Assembly (NCBI GenBank): GCA_029266035.1
Contig: JAJUFH010000002.1
Location: forward strand, 124,001-188,000
Reading direction: 5' to 3'
From: Sinomicrobium sp.
Lineage (GTDB): Bacteria > Bacteroidota > Bacteroidia > Flavobacteriales > Flavobacteriaceae
DNA: 64,000 bases
The position numbers and the translations under genes are program-made. The notes beneath the pieces were generated by a model. That model worked only from the letters and a program-made list of their open reading frames with translations. It did not search any database and was not told the origin of the DNA. Positions within the stretch are counted from its first letter, which is position 1; the number at the start of each line of letters is the position of its first letter. Of the stretch, positions 8,558 to 19,769 are shown piece by piece.

Positions 8558-9148
8558 CTATCTCCCTTTTTTCGCTTCGGGAAAGCGCATTTTATAATCG
8601 GCTTTGACCTTTCCTTTAGAAATATTGGACAATTTACCCTTTAACAATCTCTTTTTGAGACCCGACAGTTTATCGGTAAACAGCACCCCTTCTATATGGT
8701 CGTATTCGTGCTGTATCACGCGTGCTGCCCGACCAGTGAACTCTTCTACTTTCTTGTTAAAATTCTCGTCGAAATACTCAATTTTTACAGTGTCTTGTCG
8801 CAACACATCTTCTCTAATATTGGGGATGCTGAGACAACCTTCGTTAAAGGCCCACTCTTTTCCGTTCTCCTCCAATATTTTGGCATTGATAAACACTTTT
8901 TTAAAATCCTGAAGTTGCCGCCGTTCGTCTTCAGAGAGTTCCTCATCGTCAGCAAAAGGACTGGCATCTATAACAAACAACCTAATGGGAAGCCCTATCT
9001 GAGGTGCGGCGAGCCCCACCCCGTATGCGTTATACATGGTTTCGAACATATTTTCTATAAGGCCGTCGAGATTCGGATAATCCTTTTCTACCTCAACCGT
9101 CTTTTTTCTCAACACAGGATCGCCATAGGCTACGATCGGTAATATCAT
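8558..9148 (-). CDS. def: Peptide deformylase
   Basis: 196 residues. Removes the N-formyl group from nascent proteins at the ribosome exit. All three deformylase motifs are present: GVGLAAPQIG (G-x-G-x-AAxQ), EGCLSIP with the metal-ligand Cys, and HEYDHIEG (HExxH) with two His ligands and the catalytic Glu. Length fits the Gram-negative/organelle type. It lies 32 bases after ruvX and 64 bases before the DUF5606 gene. Confidence 0.97.
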   Translation of the reverse strand: MILPIVAYGDPVLRKKTVEVEKDYPNLDGLIENMFETMYNAYGVGLAAPQIGLPIRLFVIDASPFADDEELSEDERRQLQDFKKVFINAKILEENGKEWAFNEGCLSIPNIREDVLRQDTVKIEYFDENFNKKVEEFTGRAARVIQHEYDHIEGVLFTDKLSGLKKRLLKGKLSNISKGKVKADYKMRFPEAKKGR

Positions 9149-9180
9149 ATTGTTGTTATTAATAATTAAGCTGCGTACTA

Positions 9181-9591
9181 CTATCTTCCGTACAGATAAG
9201 ATTGCAGTATTATCGCAGCGCTTATTTCATCTATAAGAGCTTTGTTCTGTCGTTGCTTTTTTTTCAGTCCCCCATCTATCATCGCCTGAAAAGCCATTTT
9301 GGAGGTAAAGCGTTCATCTACCCGTTCTACGGGAATCTCCGGGAGGGATTTCTCCAGAATTTTCAGAAACTTCTGAATATAAACCTCACTTTCTGAAGCT
9401 TCGTTATTGTGTCGCTTAGGTAAACCTACCACAATGCGTTCTACCTGCTCTTTTTGGGTGTAATCGAGGATAAAGTCCATGAGATCTACTGTAGACACCG
9501 TAGTCAATCCGGATGCAATAAGCTGTAATTCATCGGTTATTGCAATCCCGGTACGCTTGGTACCATAATCTATGGCCATTATCCTTCCCAT
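9181..9591 (-). CDS. ruvX: Holliday junction resolvase-like protein RuvX/YqgF
   Basis: 136-residue RNase H-fold protein of the YqgF family, implicated in 16S rRNA 5' end processing and Holliday junction metabolism. It begins MGRIMAIDYGTKRTGIAITD with the first catalytic Asp; VERIVVGLPKRHN and ERVDERFTSKMA supply the other conserved acidic and polar residues, and DEISAAIILQSYL closes the family pattern. I use the ATG at 9591 rather than the TTG one codon upstream. A -7-like octamer at 9603-9610 would leave only a few bases of leader. First gene of the minus-strand run ending at the PAP2 gene. Confidence 0.93.
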   Translation of the reverse strand: MGRIMAIDYGTKRTGIAITDELQLIASGLTTVSTVDLMDFILDYTQKEQVERIVVGLPKRHNNEASESEVYIQKFLKILEKSLPEIPVERVDERFTSKMAFQAMIDGGLKKKQRQNKALIDEISAAIILQSYLYGR

Positions 9592-9663
9592 CAATTTTTT
9601 GGCAAATTTAATATTTAAATTGTTATAACTCTAAAATCGCACTCTTATTAAATTATAAGCCTT

Positions 9664-9671
9664 TATATTTG
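9664..9671 (+). promoter_or_regulatory. Possible -7 promoter box (TATATTTG) upstream of dapD
   Basis: Exact match to the Bacteroidota -7 consensus TAnnTTTG, 100 bases before the dapD start in the 180-base ruvX/dapD divergent region. No TTG lies at the expected -33 spacing. A partial inverted repeat (gcggtgtg ... cactaccgc, about 9683-9711) lies just downstream in the leader. Confidence 0.3.
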
Positions 9672-9771
9672 TCTCCCATACGGCGGTGTGATTTTGCGAT
9701 ACACTACCGCAAATGTTGTACCGAAAAGACTATCACAGAACATTTACGATCAGATTATATAATTCACTAAT

Positions 9772-10587
9772 ATGGAAAACATCAGAAAACATATTGAGGA
9801 AGCCTGGAATAACAGGGAATTGTTAAAAACAGAAAGCACTCAGGAAACTATTAGAGAAGTTATTCGTCAGCTCGACGAGGGCTCACTGCGAGTAGCCGAA
9901 CCAAAAGATGACGGTTGGCAGGTAAACGAATGGGTCAAAAAAGCTGTAGTCCTGTATTTTCCCATACAACAGATGAAGACTATAGAGGCTGGACCGTTGG
10001 AATTCCACGACAAAATTCCTTTAAAAACCGGTTATGCCGCAAAAGGCATCCGCGTGGTACCTCACGCCATTGCCCGTCATGGAGCCTATGTGTCATCGGG
10101 AGTTGTGATGATGCCCAGCTATGTAAACATTGGGGCTTATGTAGATGAAGGAACTATGGTAGACACCTGGGCCACCGTAGGTAGTTGTGCACAGATCGGC
10201 AAAAACGTTCACCTGAGTGGAGGTGTGGGCATAGGCGGAGTACTTGAACCCCTGCAGGCAGCCCCTGTAATTATTGAAGACAACGCTTTTATCGGTTCTC
10301 GCTGTATAGTAGTAGAAGGTGTAAGAGTGGAGAAGGAAGCTGTTTTGGGAGCCAATGTAGTACTTACAGCCTCGACAAAAATAATAGATGTTACGGGAAG
10401 CGAACCCGTAGAACGCAAAGGAGTGGTTCCTGCGAGATCGGTAGTCATACCGGGAAGTTACACCAAAAAATTTGCCGCAGGAGAATACCAAGTTCCCTGT
10501 GCACTGATTATCGGTCAGCGAAAAGCCTCTACCGACCTCAAGACATCGCTTAACGACGCTCTTAGAGAGTACAATGTAGCTGTCTAA
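9772..10587 (+). CDS. dapD: Tetrahydrodipicolinate N-succinyltransferase DapD
   Basis: 271 residues, standard length. Transfers succinyl from succinyl-CoA to tetrahydrodipicolinate in the succinylase branch of lysine and meso-diaminopimelate synthesis. The N-terminal helical domain is followed by a left-handed beta-helix of hexapeptide repeats (about residues 100-200, for example GAYVDEGTMVDTWATVGSCA and GGVGIGGVLEPLQA). The family motif ALIIGQRKASTDLKTSLNDA ends the protein. Single-gene transcription unit with a good terminator after it. Confidence 0.97.
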   Translation: MENIRKHIEEAWNNRELLKTESTQETIREVIRQLDEGSLRVAEPKDDGWQVNEWVKKAVVLYFPIQQMKTIEAGPLEFHDKIPLKTGYAAKGIRVVPHAIARHGAYVSSGVVMMPSYVNIGAYVDEGTMVDTWATVGSCAQIGKNVHLSGGVGIGGVLEPLQAAPVIIEDNAFIGSRCIVVEGVRVEKEAVLGANVVLTASTKIIDVTGSEPVERKGVVPARSVVIPGSYTKKFAAGEYQVPCALIIGQRKASTDLKTSLNDALREYNVAV

Positions 10588-10614
10588 TCGTCAGGCAAAA
10601 GCTTATAAAGTATT

Positions 10615-10651
10615 AGACCGTTCCTGACTTTAATAGGGACGGTCTTTTTAT
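10615..10651 (+). terminator. Rho-independent terminator after dapD
   Basis: Ten-pair stem agaccgttcc / gggacggtct (one G-U pair) with an 11-base loop, followed by a T-rich run. Placed 27 bases after the dapD stop. Confidence 0.85.
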
Positions 10652-10719
10652 TTTCTTAGCCTCTAAAACTCCAAAGTAGTAATGCAAAGAACATCTCTTT
10701 TACGGGGGTGAGCATTTCT

Positions 10720-10750
10720 CCAAAAACAACAAACCCCATCGATAACCGAC
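10720..10750 (-). terminator. Rho-independent terminator after secDF
   Basis: On the minus strand aaaccccgtc pairs with gatggggttt (one G-U pair) and is followed by ttgttgttttt. It lies 33 bases beyond the secDF stop. Confidence 0.8.
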
Positions 10751-10782
10751 GGGGTTTATTTATTTTAACAAGTGACTGCCAA

Positions 10783-13700
10783 TTAGCTTTCCACACTCTC
10801 GCTCTCTTTCTTGGTCAGCACGTCCTTCCCTTTGTCTTTTAGGGTATCATACATAATAGGAGTCGCAACAAAGATTGAAGAATACGTACCTACAACAACC
10901 CCTACAATCAGAGCAAACATAAATCCTCGTATTGATTCACCTCCGAAGATAAAGATAGCCAGAAGTACGATTAAGGTAGTCAGGGAGGTATTCAAGGTAC
11001 GGCTCAACGTACTGTTGATCGCAAGATTTATAAAGGCTCCTCCTTTCCAACCGCGCTCTGAAGTGATCTCTCGAATACGGTCGAATACCACCACTGTATC
11101 GTTAATCGAATATCCGATTACCGTAAGAATAGCCGCTATAAAAGCCTGATCGATCTCAAGGTTAAAGGGCATAAACTTATAGGTAAGCGAAAATACCCCG
11201 AGAACAATCAAGACATCATGGCTCAGTGCTATAACCGCTCCGGCAGAAAATTGCCATCTTCTAAAACGCAAGAGTATGTACATAAAAATCACCACTAGTG
11301 AACCCAATACAGCCCATAAGGCATCTCTCTTAATGTCATCGGCTATAGTAGGCCCTACCTTTAACGACTGAACAATACCGTAGTTTCCTTTATCCCCACC
11401 GGTTCCGACAAACTCTTCTTCGGTAAGATTTTCGGGTAAGTGTTTCTTCAAAGAGGTGTAAAGTATAGTCTGTATTTCATCATCCACCTGAGTTCCCTCT
11501 TCATCAACCTTATACTTAGTAGTAATCTTTACCTGATTTGCCGCACCAAAGGTTTTCACTTCTACAGTACCCAAGGTTTCCGAAAGGTCGGAAGCCAATT
11601 CGCTGGGTACAACAGGATGCTCAAATCGCACTTGATAAGACCTTCCTCCTACAAAGTCAATCCCTTGATTAAGCCCTTGGGTAAACAGGGAAGCCAGTGA
11701 CACCAATAATAAAATTCCTGATATAGTATAAGTGATTTTTCTCTTCCCGAGAAAATCCACATTCAGATTTCTAAACAGGTTTTTAGTAAGAGGTGTGGAG
11801 AATTGAAGGGATTTCTTCCTTCCGATATACCAATCGACCAATAGTCGAGTGATAAAAATAGCGGTAAACAAAGAAGTCGCGATACCAATCATCAGAGTAG
11901 TTGCAAATCCTCGAATAGGTCCAGTACCGAATACAAAGAGTATAACCGCAGTAAGTCCTGTAGTAATATTGGCATCTAGAATAGACGAAAGCGCATTTCC
12001 CAACCCGTCCTGAACAGCCTGTTTCTGTCCTTTCCCTTTAGACAGCTCTTCTTTGGCTCGTTCAAAGATCAGCACGTTAGCATCTACTGACATCCCTATG
12101 GTAAGCACTATCCCCGCAATACCCGGCAAGGTCAGTACTGCCCCGAGACCTGCAAGTATTCCGAAAATCAGCACTATATTCAATATGAGAGCAACATCTG
12201 CAAACCATCCAGCTCTTCCGTAATAGAACATCATCCACACGAGTACAAGCGACATGGCTATCACAAAAGAGATCATTCCGCTATCTATAGCCTCTTGCCC
12301 CAGTGAAGGTCCGACTACCTCACTTTGAACAATATCAGCTGAAGCGGGCAATTTACCTGCGCGTAATACGTTGGCAAGGTCAATAGCTTCATTCAGGGAA
12401 AACTGTCCTGTAATTTCAGAGCTTCCACCCGAAATAGGACCACTGGTAACTCCTGGGGCAGAATACACTATATTGTCAAGTACTATCGCAATAAAGCCTC
12501 CCTGACGATAAGCCTTACCGGTAAGCTCTTCCCATATTTTAGACCCCTTGCCATCCATCTGCATAGATACCGCCGGGTTCCCTCTTTGGTCATAAGTCTG
12601 TTGAGCATCGATAACCACACCTCCACTCAAAGGGGGCAGGTTTTCTCTATTCGACTTAAGAGCATAGAGTTCTATCATTTCCTGATTGGCTCCAGGTTTA
12701 CTCCAAGCAAAACTGAGGTTCTGCAATTCAGCAGGAAGCAATTGCTTGATTTCGCGCATTTGGAGATAACTGTTCACCTTAGCCGTATCTTTGGTAGCAA
12801 AACTCATCAATACTGGACCTCCCTGCATACCTGGAGCAACAGCCAAATCGAATAGTGGATTAGCCCCTCCTATATTTTCGAGAGAATCCTTTTCTGTATC
12901 TGCGAGTAGCTCGTCGAGTTCTGAAGATTCATCCGTAGACTGTCCCGTACTGTCTTCTGCTTTAGAATTATCTACAAGAGTTTTAAGTCTTTCGTTTACC
13001 TGAAGCAGGTATGGCATCACTTCTTCATTCTTATACGTTTCCCAGAATTCCAACTGAGCCGTACTTTGCAACAGTCGCTTTACACGATTGATATCCTTAG
13101 CTCCCGGGAGTTCTACGAGTATCCTTCCTGTAGCACCGAGACGCTGGATATTGGGCTGAGTTACTCCAAAACGGTCTATACGCTTGCGCAACACTTCGAA
13201 TGCAGAGATTATGGACTCATCAACCTTTCTTCGAATAATAGGTCGCACCTCGTTGTCTGGCATCTGAAAATTGATCTCCTCGCTGAGCATTTTATTGGCA
13301 AATATTTCGGGAGAGGCCAGTTTGGTATCTCCTTTAATAGCGTCAAATTCCTCAAAGAACAAATCTACATAGGGTTTATCACTATTCCGTGCTGCCTTAT
13401 CAGTATTGGCCAATGCCTTGTTGAATACCGGGTTTTTAGAATCGTTAGCGAGTCCTGCAATGATATCTTTTACCGAAATCTCGAGAATGACGTTAATTCC
13501 TCCTTTTAAGTCCAACCCCTTATTGAGTTCTTTTTCCTTGGCTTCATTGTAGGTAAAACTGGTAATTCCTATATCAAAAACCGTCGTATTCCCTATAGAG
13601 TCCAGATACCTAGTTTCTTCAGCCTCTCTCTTTACTACATAGTCTTCCGTGCTTTCGGAAATTTTCTGCACTGCAAACTCTTCTGCCTTGCTTTCCACCT

Positions 13701-13788
13701 TATTGGTCACAAAAGTGAAAGACAACTGATAGATACTTACAATACCAAATAAAATAGCAAAAAGCTTGATAAGTCCCTTGTTTTGCAT
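10783..13788 (-). CDS. secDF: Fused protein translocase subunit SecDF
   Basis: 1001-residue fusion of SecD and SecF, the RND-type inner-membrane proteins that use the proton gradient to pull preproteins through SecYEG. The SecD half has an N-terminal helix, a large periplasmic domain, and the motifs DLKGGINVILEI, GRILVELPGAKD and GLGAVLTLPGIAGIVLTIG; FERAKEEL follows. The SecF half starts near residue 680 with GIDFVGGRSYQVRFEHP and has TVIGYSINDTVVVFDRIRE. Fused SecDF is usual in Bacteroidota. Single-gene unit with promoter and terminator visible. Confidence 0.97.
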   Translation of the reverse strand: MQNKGLIKLFAILFGIVSIYQLSFTFVTNKVESKAEEFAVQKISESTEDYVVKREAEETRYLDSIGNTTVFDIGITSFTYNEAKEKELNKGLDLKGGINVILEISVKDIIAGLANDSKNPVFNKALANTDKAARNSDKPYVDLFFEEFDAIKGDTKLASPEIFANKMLSEEINFQMPDNEVRPIIRRKVDESIISAFEVLRKRIDRFGVTQPNIQRLGATGRILVELPGAKDINRVKRLLQSTAQLEFWETYKNEEVMPYLLQVNERLKTLVDNSKAEDSTGQSTDESSELDELLADTEKDSLENIGGANPLFDLAVAPGMQGGPVLMSFATKDTAKVNSYLQMREIKQLLPAELQNLSFAWSKPGANQEMIELYALKSNRENLPPLSGGVVIDAQQTYDQRGNPAVSMQMDGKGSKIWEELTGKAYRQGGFIAIVLDNIVYSAPGVTSGPISGGSSEITGQFSLNEAIDLANVLRAGKLPASADIVQSEVVGPSLGQEAIDSGMISFVIAMSLVLVWMMFYYGRAGWFADVALILNIVLIFGILAGLGAVLTLPGIAGIVLTIGMSVDANVLIFERAKEELSKGKGQKQAVQDGLGNALSSILDANITTGLTAVILFVFGTGPIRGFATTLMIGIATSLFTAIFITRLLVDWYIGRKKSLQFSTPLTKNLFRNLNVDFLGKRKITYTISGILLLVSLASLFTQGLNQGIDFVGGRSYQVRFEHPVVPSELASDLSETLGTVEVKTFGAANQVKITTKYKVDEEGTQVDDEIQTILYTSLKKHLPENLTEEEFVGTGGDKGNYGIVQSLKVGPTIADDIKRDALWAVLGSLVVIFMYILLRFRRWQFSAGAVIALSHDVLIVLGVFSLTYKFMPFNLEIDQAFIAAILTVIGYSINDTVVVFDRIREITSERGWKGGAFINLAINSTLSRTLNTSLTTLIVLLAIFIFGGESIRGFMFALIVGVVVGTYSSIFVATPIMYDTLKDKGKDVLTKKESESVES

Positions 13789-13825
13789 TCTTATTTTAAT
13801 TAATTAATCTTTTTTTTGAAACGAG

Positions 13826-13857
13826 CAAATATATAATTTACAACAGGATAAAACAAT
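13826..13857 (-). promoter_or_regulatory. secDF promoter (TTG-N21-TATATTTG)
   Basis: On the minus strand a TTG (13857-13855) lies 21 bases before TATATTTG (13833-13826), matching the Bacteroidota -33/-7 pattern TTG-N17-23-TAnnTTTG. The predicted transcript start is about 30 bases before the secDF ATG. Confidence 0.65.
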
Positions 13858-13960
13858 TTATTTCCCCGTTTTATTCCCTTAGTGTTTCGGATACAGCCAC
13901 TTACACATACCTCCTTGTAAATCAGCTCACAACTGTACCACAGAGGCCATTCTATTCGAC

Positions 13961-14008
13961 AAAAAAAGCTGCGCAAAACTCCTTCATGACAGGAGTTTTA
14001 TACGCAGC
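13961..14008 (-). terminator. Rho-independent terminator after mdh
   Basis: On the minus strand gctgcgtataaaactcct pairs with aggagttttgcgcagc over a long stem with one bulge and a 7-base loop, followed by seven T. It starts 30 bases past the mdh stop. Confidence 0.9.
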
Positions 14009-14037
14009 CATAATTTTTAGGATAGAAATAGGCTCAA

Positions 14038-14958
14038 TTACAGTAGGGCGTTCACCTTTCTAACTGCCTCAGCACTTTCCTGGAGTTTTGCTTTTTCTGC
14101 ATCGTCCAGTTCTATCTCTACAATCTTCTCTATACCGTTTTTTCCGAGAATAACAGGCACTCCTATACAAATATCACTCAATCCGTATTCTCCGTTGAGC
14201 AATGCAGAACATGGGAACATTTTTTTCTGATCGCAAGCGATGGCCTGTACCAACGCAGAAACAGCGGCTCCCGGGGCATACCAGGCACTTGTTCCCAACA
14301 ATTTGGTGAGTGTAGCTCCTCCTACCTTTGTATCTTCAGCTACCTGCTTCAGTCTTTCCTCACTCAAAAACTCGCTTACCGGCACACTGTTCCATGCAGC
14401 GAGACGAGTAAGAGGAATCATACCTGTATCACTATGCCCACCGATTACCATACCTTCTACGTTAGATGAAGGGCATCCCAGAGCCTCACCAAGTCTGTAT
14501 CTGAAACGAGCACTGTCAAGCGCTCCTCCCATTCCTATAATTCGATTTTTAGGCAGTCCGGTTGCCTTGTGTGTAAGATATGCCATGGTATCCATCGGAT
14601 TACTCACCACAACAACGATAACCTCAGGCGAATGCTCGATCAGGCTAGACACTACGTCTTTCACTATTCCCGCATTGATACCTATAAGTTCTTCACGGGT
14701 CATTCCCGGCTTTCTAGGTATCCCGCTGGTCACTACTGCGATATGGCTGCCGGCTGTTTTAGAATAATCGTTGGTCGATCCGGTAATTCTGGTGTCAAAA
14801 CCGTTCAACGAAGCCGTTTGCATCAAATCCATCGCCTTACCTTCAGCAACCCCTTCCTTGATATCCAACAAAACGACATCTGAAGCAAAATTCTTCATTG
14901 CAATGTACTCCGCACAACTGGCACCAACCGCTCCGGCACCCACAATTGTAACTTTCAT
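14038..14958 (-). CDS. mdh: Malate dehydrogenase
   Basis: 306 residues, NAD-dependent malate dehydrogenase of the LDH-like group, which interconverts malate and oxaloacetate in the TCA cycle. The Rossmann motif GAGAVGASCAEYIA starts at residue 7, the Asp of VVLLDIKEG selects NAD, and VTSGIPRKPGMTREEL is the substrate loop region. VVSNPMDTMAYL and GGHSDTGMIPL carry the conserved Asn and catalytic His. Its own -7-like box upstream and the strong terminator downstream mark a single-gene unit. Confidence 0.96.
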   Translation of the reverse strand: MKVTIVGAGAVGASCAEYIAMKNFASDVVLLDIKEGVAEGKAMDLMQTASLNGFDTRITGSTNDYSKTAGSHIAVVTSGIPRKPGMTREELIGINAGIVKDVVSSLIEHSPEVIVVVVSNPMDTMAYLTHKATGLPKNRIIGMGGALDSARFRYRLGEALGCPSSNVEGMVIGGHSDTGMIPLTRLAAWNSVPVSEFLSEERLKQVAEDTKVGGATLTKLLGTSAWYAPGAAVSALVQAIACDQKKMFPCSALLNGEYGLSDICIGVPVILGKNGIEKIVEIELDDAEKAKLQESAEAVRKVNALL

Positions 14959-14995
14959 ATGATATTTTTTTTGAGTGATTATATTTTTAATTCGA

Positions 14996-15003
14996 CAAAG
15001 TTA
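14996..15003 (-). promoter_or_regulatory. Possible -7 promoter box for mdh
   Basis: On the minus strand this reads TAACTTTG, matching TAnnTTTG, 37 bases before the mdh ATG. No TTG is found at the expected upstream spacing. Confidence 0.35.
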
Positions 15004-15100
15004 GTCATTTTAGCAGTAAATGAACCCATTGAAACATACCTAATTACAGCAGTTATATTTTTTAATTTCTACGTACACTTTCAGGCTATTTTAACACCGC

Positions 15101-15127
15101 AAAAAAAAAGCATCCATACTCGGATGC
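15101..15127 (-). terminator. Rho-independent terminator after gyrB
   Basis: On the minus strand gcatcc pairs with ggatgc around a 6-base loop and is followed by nine T. It lies 16 bases beyond the gyrB stop. Confidence 0.85.
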
Positions 15128-15143
15128 CTTTTTACTTTGTAGT

Positions 15144-17084
<1,941 letters not shown>

Positions 17085-17120
17085 TCAAATCTGTTTTTTT
17101 AAAGTGCATAAAAACAAACA

Positions 17121-17167
17121 GCCCGGGCACAATGTCGGGCGTCGTCATACGACAACGGACAAATATA
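17121..17167 (-). promoter_or_regulatory. Structured gyrB leader with -7-like box
   Basis: On the minus strand TATATTTG (17167-17160) fits the Bacteroidota -7 box. Just downstream are two inverted repeats: gtcgt/acgac with a 3-base loop (17153-17141) and gcccg/cgggc with a 10-base loop (17140-17121), the second followed by tgtttgttttta. The second could also act as a weak terminator for the tssF operon, which ends at 17267. No -33 TTG at standard spacing. Confidence 0.4.
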
Positions 17168-17266
17168 GTAAATTCAGAAGAGAGTAGTCACCTATACCAC
17201 AACTACAATGGATCAAGTTATGCACATTTTATCAACCCGAAGACACTAAAAGGGTTGAAATTAAAC

Positions 17267-19135
17267 TCAACTAGTCTCAGTGTTTTTTTCTGTATACATC
17301 ACTCTAAAAGGAACTATATTTACCGCCCTGTTCCGCAGCAGTAATCGGAGGTCATCGCTAAGAAACTCCCATTCCTCCTCCGAATATTCGGCTTTCTCGT
17401 TTTTCTCGAGCAGAATATCTATGGTAGGTGTATAACCGACATGATCTTCTAAACTGGTCTGTATTCCATTTTTTATCTCGATATTGGTCACAGCCTCTCC
17501 ATAGTGGTTTTTACACAGTATAATAATGTCTTGACGGGTAACCACTCTTTGGTTTGACACTATATTTTCTCTGTAGGCGTATATTTTATCAGAATTAATC
17601 AACTCATCCCTTCCTCCTTGAGTGGTAGAGAGAAACTGTATGGAGTCCTTTTCAAAATCGGCTCCACGATGTGCCTGTAGTCTGGAAAAGGTATTGATCT
17701 TATTCGCTTCTTCCCCATTGGTGGTCCAATATTTCACAAACAGTGTCCCATTGCTTTCTTCCCGTGTATTCAACACCAGGTATGGAGTGTTTTTGTTGTG
17801 CATTCCGGTCTGCGCCATCTTGTTCCGGAATCTGGATATAATCTGGTTGATCTCGTGTAAATTCGCCTCCATAAAATCAGCTTCCAATCGCGAAAATGCC
17901 GCTGCTTCGTCTCTCACCAAATCCACCATATAATTAATCATTTCAGTAGCGTCGCGTTCGTCAAAACGAGCTACACCACCAAAGCGGAGATAGGCAAAAT
18001 CTTCCGTGAATTCCTGTTGATTTTTTGCGATTACATCAAATTGGCGACTACGGTCGTCGAGTACAGAATACAATTCGAGAAAGAATTCTTCTCCTATACT
18101 CAAGGGGTATATATTGAGCAACTTCTTTATATTGCCCTGGGTTTCATTGAGTTTTTTATTGATCACAGGAAAACAATTGGTAGCGCAGAACACTTCCGAC
18201 AGAATCTCTTTACCGATAACGTTGGGAAACTCTATGCGGAACCACAGTAGATGCTCTTCTTTCATAGCTGCCAGAACATCTTCTGGAATAAGTGTACTGA
18301 ATTCTGCGGGCACAGTGTTTTCAGAATTCCCTGTGTTGATGACATCCTTGACGGTGACAAAATTTTTCTCGTAATAATCATTTACGTGCTCTTCCACGCT
18401 TCGAAGGTGATGAAAATCTTCGTGCACCATATGGCGCTCCCCTCCGACCATGTTACCCTGTGTATTATAGCCCTGTGCCACGGTGAGTTTATGTTCGTTA
18501 AAATACCATTTAGCACGGGGAAGAAAGTGAAAGAAAGTATCTCTTTGGTAATTGTTTTTCAGATAAAAATAGAACATTAGGTTTTTGAGTATCCCCTCTC
18601 CTTTGTGGTCTATTCCCAGCCATATAATTCCGTGCGGTGTGGGCTTGAGAAATGCATCTTCTCCGAGAAACTCTCTAAACTGCCCGTTTGAGGCGTCTTG
18701 TACACCGTTGGGCAACACCACATACTTCAAGACATTTCGCGCTACTTTTACGGGCTTGGTTGGACCGAAAAAGAATTCTTTGATCAGTTTTTCTCCCGGG
18801 TTGTACGGGTTGTGTTGTCGCTTTTGAAAGAAGAACTGATGATGGTCGTTCAAACTCATCTCATCCTCTGCCGGAAAAACCTGCATAATCGCTCGGGCGG
18901 GCATGGATCTCGATGAGGCAATAGGGGTAAGAATATCTACCAAACGCTCTGTGATACGCCTACGGCTGGAAAATATCTCATGCGATATATTCTCCAATTC
19001 CTTGGCACAGACATCAAAGAGTAAATTGACGATAGGATCGAATACATTTTCCAATTCCACATCAGAATACCCCCATTGCTGGGCAGCGCGTTTCAGCAAG
19101 CGGTCTTTAATCTGATCTTTGGACAATTGTTTCAT
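17267..19135 (-). CDS. tssF: T6SS baseplate protein TssF
   Basis: 622-residue baseplate wedge component of the type VI secretion system, which with TssE, TssG and TssK forms the cytoplasmic platform for sheath and Hcp tube assembly. The N terminus follows the TssF pattern: DRLLKRAAQQWGYSD, then DPIVNLLFDVCAKELENI and ERLVDILTP, comparable to the VasA family start. The middle has SRQFDVIAKNQ and the C-terminal half NTPYLVLNTREES and ITRQDI-like gp6 features (RVVTRQDIIILCKNHYG). It is the last gene of the minus arm. A 190-base gap separates it from tssE, with short repeats directly before the start. Confidence 0.85.
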   Translation of the reverse strand: MKQLSKDQIKDRLLKRAAQQWGYSDVELENVFDPIVNLLFDVCAKELENISHEIFSSRRRITERLVDILTPIASSRSMPARAIMQVFPAEDEMSLNDHHQFFFQKRQHNPYNPGEKLIKEFFFGPTKPVKVARNVLKYVVLPNGVQDASNGQFREFLGEDAFLKPTPHGIIWLGIDHKGEGILKNLMFYFYLKNNYQRDTFFHFLPRAKWYFNEHKLTVAQGYNTQGNMVGGERHMVHEDFHHLRSVEEHVNDYYEKNFVTVKDVINTGNSENTVPAEFSTLIPEDVLAAMKEEHLLWFRIEFPNVIGKEILSEVFCATNCFPVINKKLNETQGNIKKLLNIYPLSIGEEFFLELYSVLDDRSRQFDVIAKNQQEFTEDFAYLRFGGVARFDERDATEMINYMVDLVRDEAAAFSRLEADFMEANLHEINQIISRFRNKMAQTGMHNKNTPYLVLNTREESNGTLFVKYWTTNGEEANKINTFSRLQAHRGADFEKDSIQFLSTTQGGRDELINSDKIYAYRENIVSNQRVVTRQDIIILCKNHYGEAVTNIEIKNGIQTSLEDHVGYTPTIDILLEKNEKAEYSEEEWEFLSDDLRLLLRNRAVNIVPFRVMYTEKNTETS

Positions 19136-19170
19136 TTAGTTTTTTAGTTTTTTAGTTGGTAGTTCTTAGT
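19136..19170 (-). repeat. Short tandem A-rich repeat at the tssF translation start
   Basis: On the minus strand the bases before the tssF ATG are made of imperfect copies of an 8-base unit ACTAAAAA (two exact, flanked by shortened copies ACTAA, ACTACCA and ACTAAGA). A-rich leaders are common in this phylum, so it may only be the initiation region. The rest of the tssE-tssF gap (19171-19325) shows nothing I can name. Confidence 0.5.
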
Positions 19171-19325
19171 CGAACTGAACCGATCTTAATTATCACTCAG
19201 AACCGCCTACCACCAGTTTGTAGACAGCAAATCATTTATACCCCGGCTCAAAACAACTTCAACAACACAGCCGAAAGAGCCGAGATTCCTCGACTGCGAC
19301 TGGGAAGAACTTTCAACTTCCCGCC

Positions 19326-19757
19326 TCACCTGTACGAAAACGGAGCCAGGTAGTAAGAACTCTTGTAATAATAAGGCTCATTAGTTTTTTTTATCACTCC
19401 ATAAACTACGATATCCAGCCTTTTTTTCACACGGATATTCGGATTATAAGCGATAGTATCTTCTCCTATAGCAAGGCTTACATCGGTTACCACAAGTCGT
19501 TTTTCATACTTCCTCACCTTTTCAAAAACAGATTCTTTAATCTTGTCTTTTAATTGATTTACGTTAGACAAGAGGTCGAAATCGGTATCCCAGATAGCTG
19601 TACCAAACTCCTTGTCGTAACGGTATTCGCCGAAAATGGTGGTTATAACGAGAGATATATATTGAGCCAAAGACTCTTCAAGCGTCACCTTGCGCAAGTC
19701 ATGCCCCTCAGTTATCCTTTTGTAATCGATGGGAATTTTATAATAGAGATCTTTCAA
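19326..19757 (-). CDS. tssE: T6SS baseplate protein TssE (gp25 family)
   Basis: 143-residue gp25-like protein, homologous to the T4 baseplate lysozyme-like wedge protein and required to nucleate the sheath. The family hallmarks are present: ESLAQYISLVITTIFGEYRYDKEFGTAIW, that is an initial helix followed by the conserved FG-x-x-x-W/D segment, and a C-terminal strand pair around YNPNIRVKKRLDIVVYG. It is encoded 12 bases after tssH. Function is confident from family and operon. Confidence 0.85.
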   Translation of the reverse strand: MKDLYYKIPIDYKRITEGHDLRKVTLEESLAQYISLVITTIFGEYRYDKEFGTAIWDTDFDLLSNVNQLKDKIKESVFEKVRKYEKRLVVTDVSLAIGEDTIAYNPNIRVKKRLDIVVYGVIKKTNEPYYYKSSYYLAPFSYR

Positions 19758-19769
19758 TGATTAGCTGTT

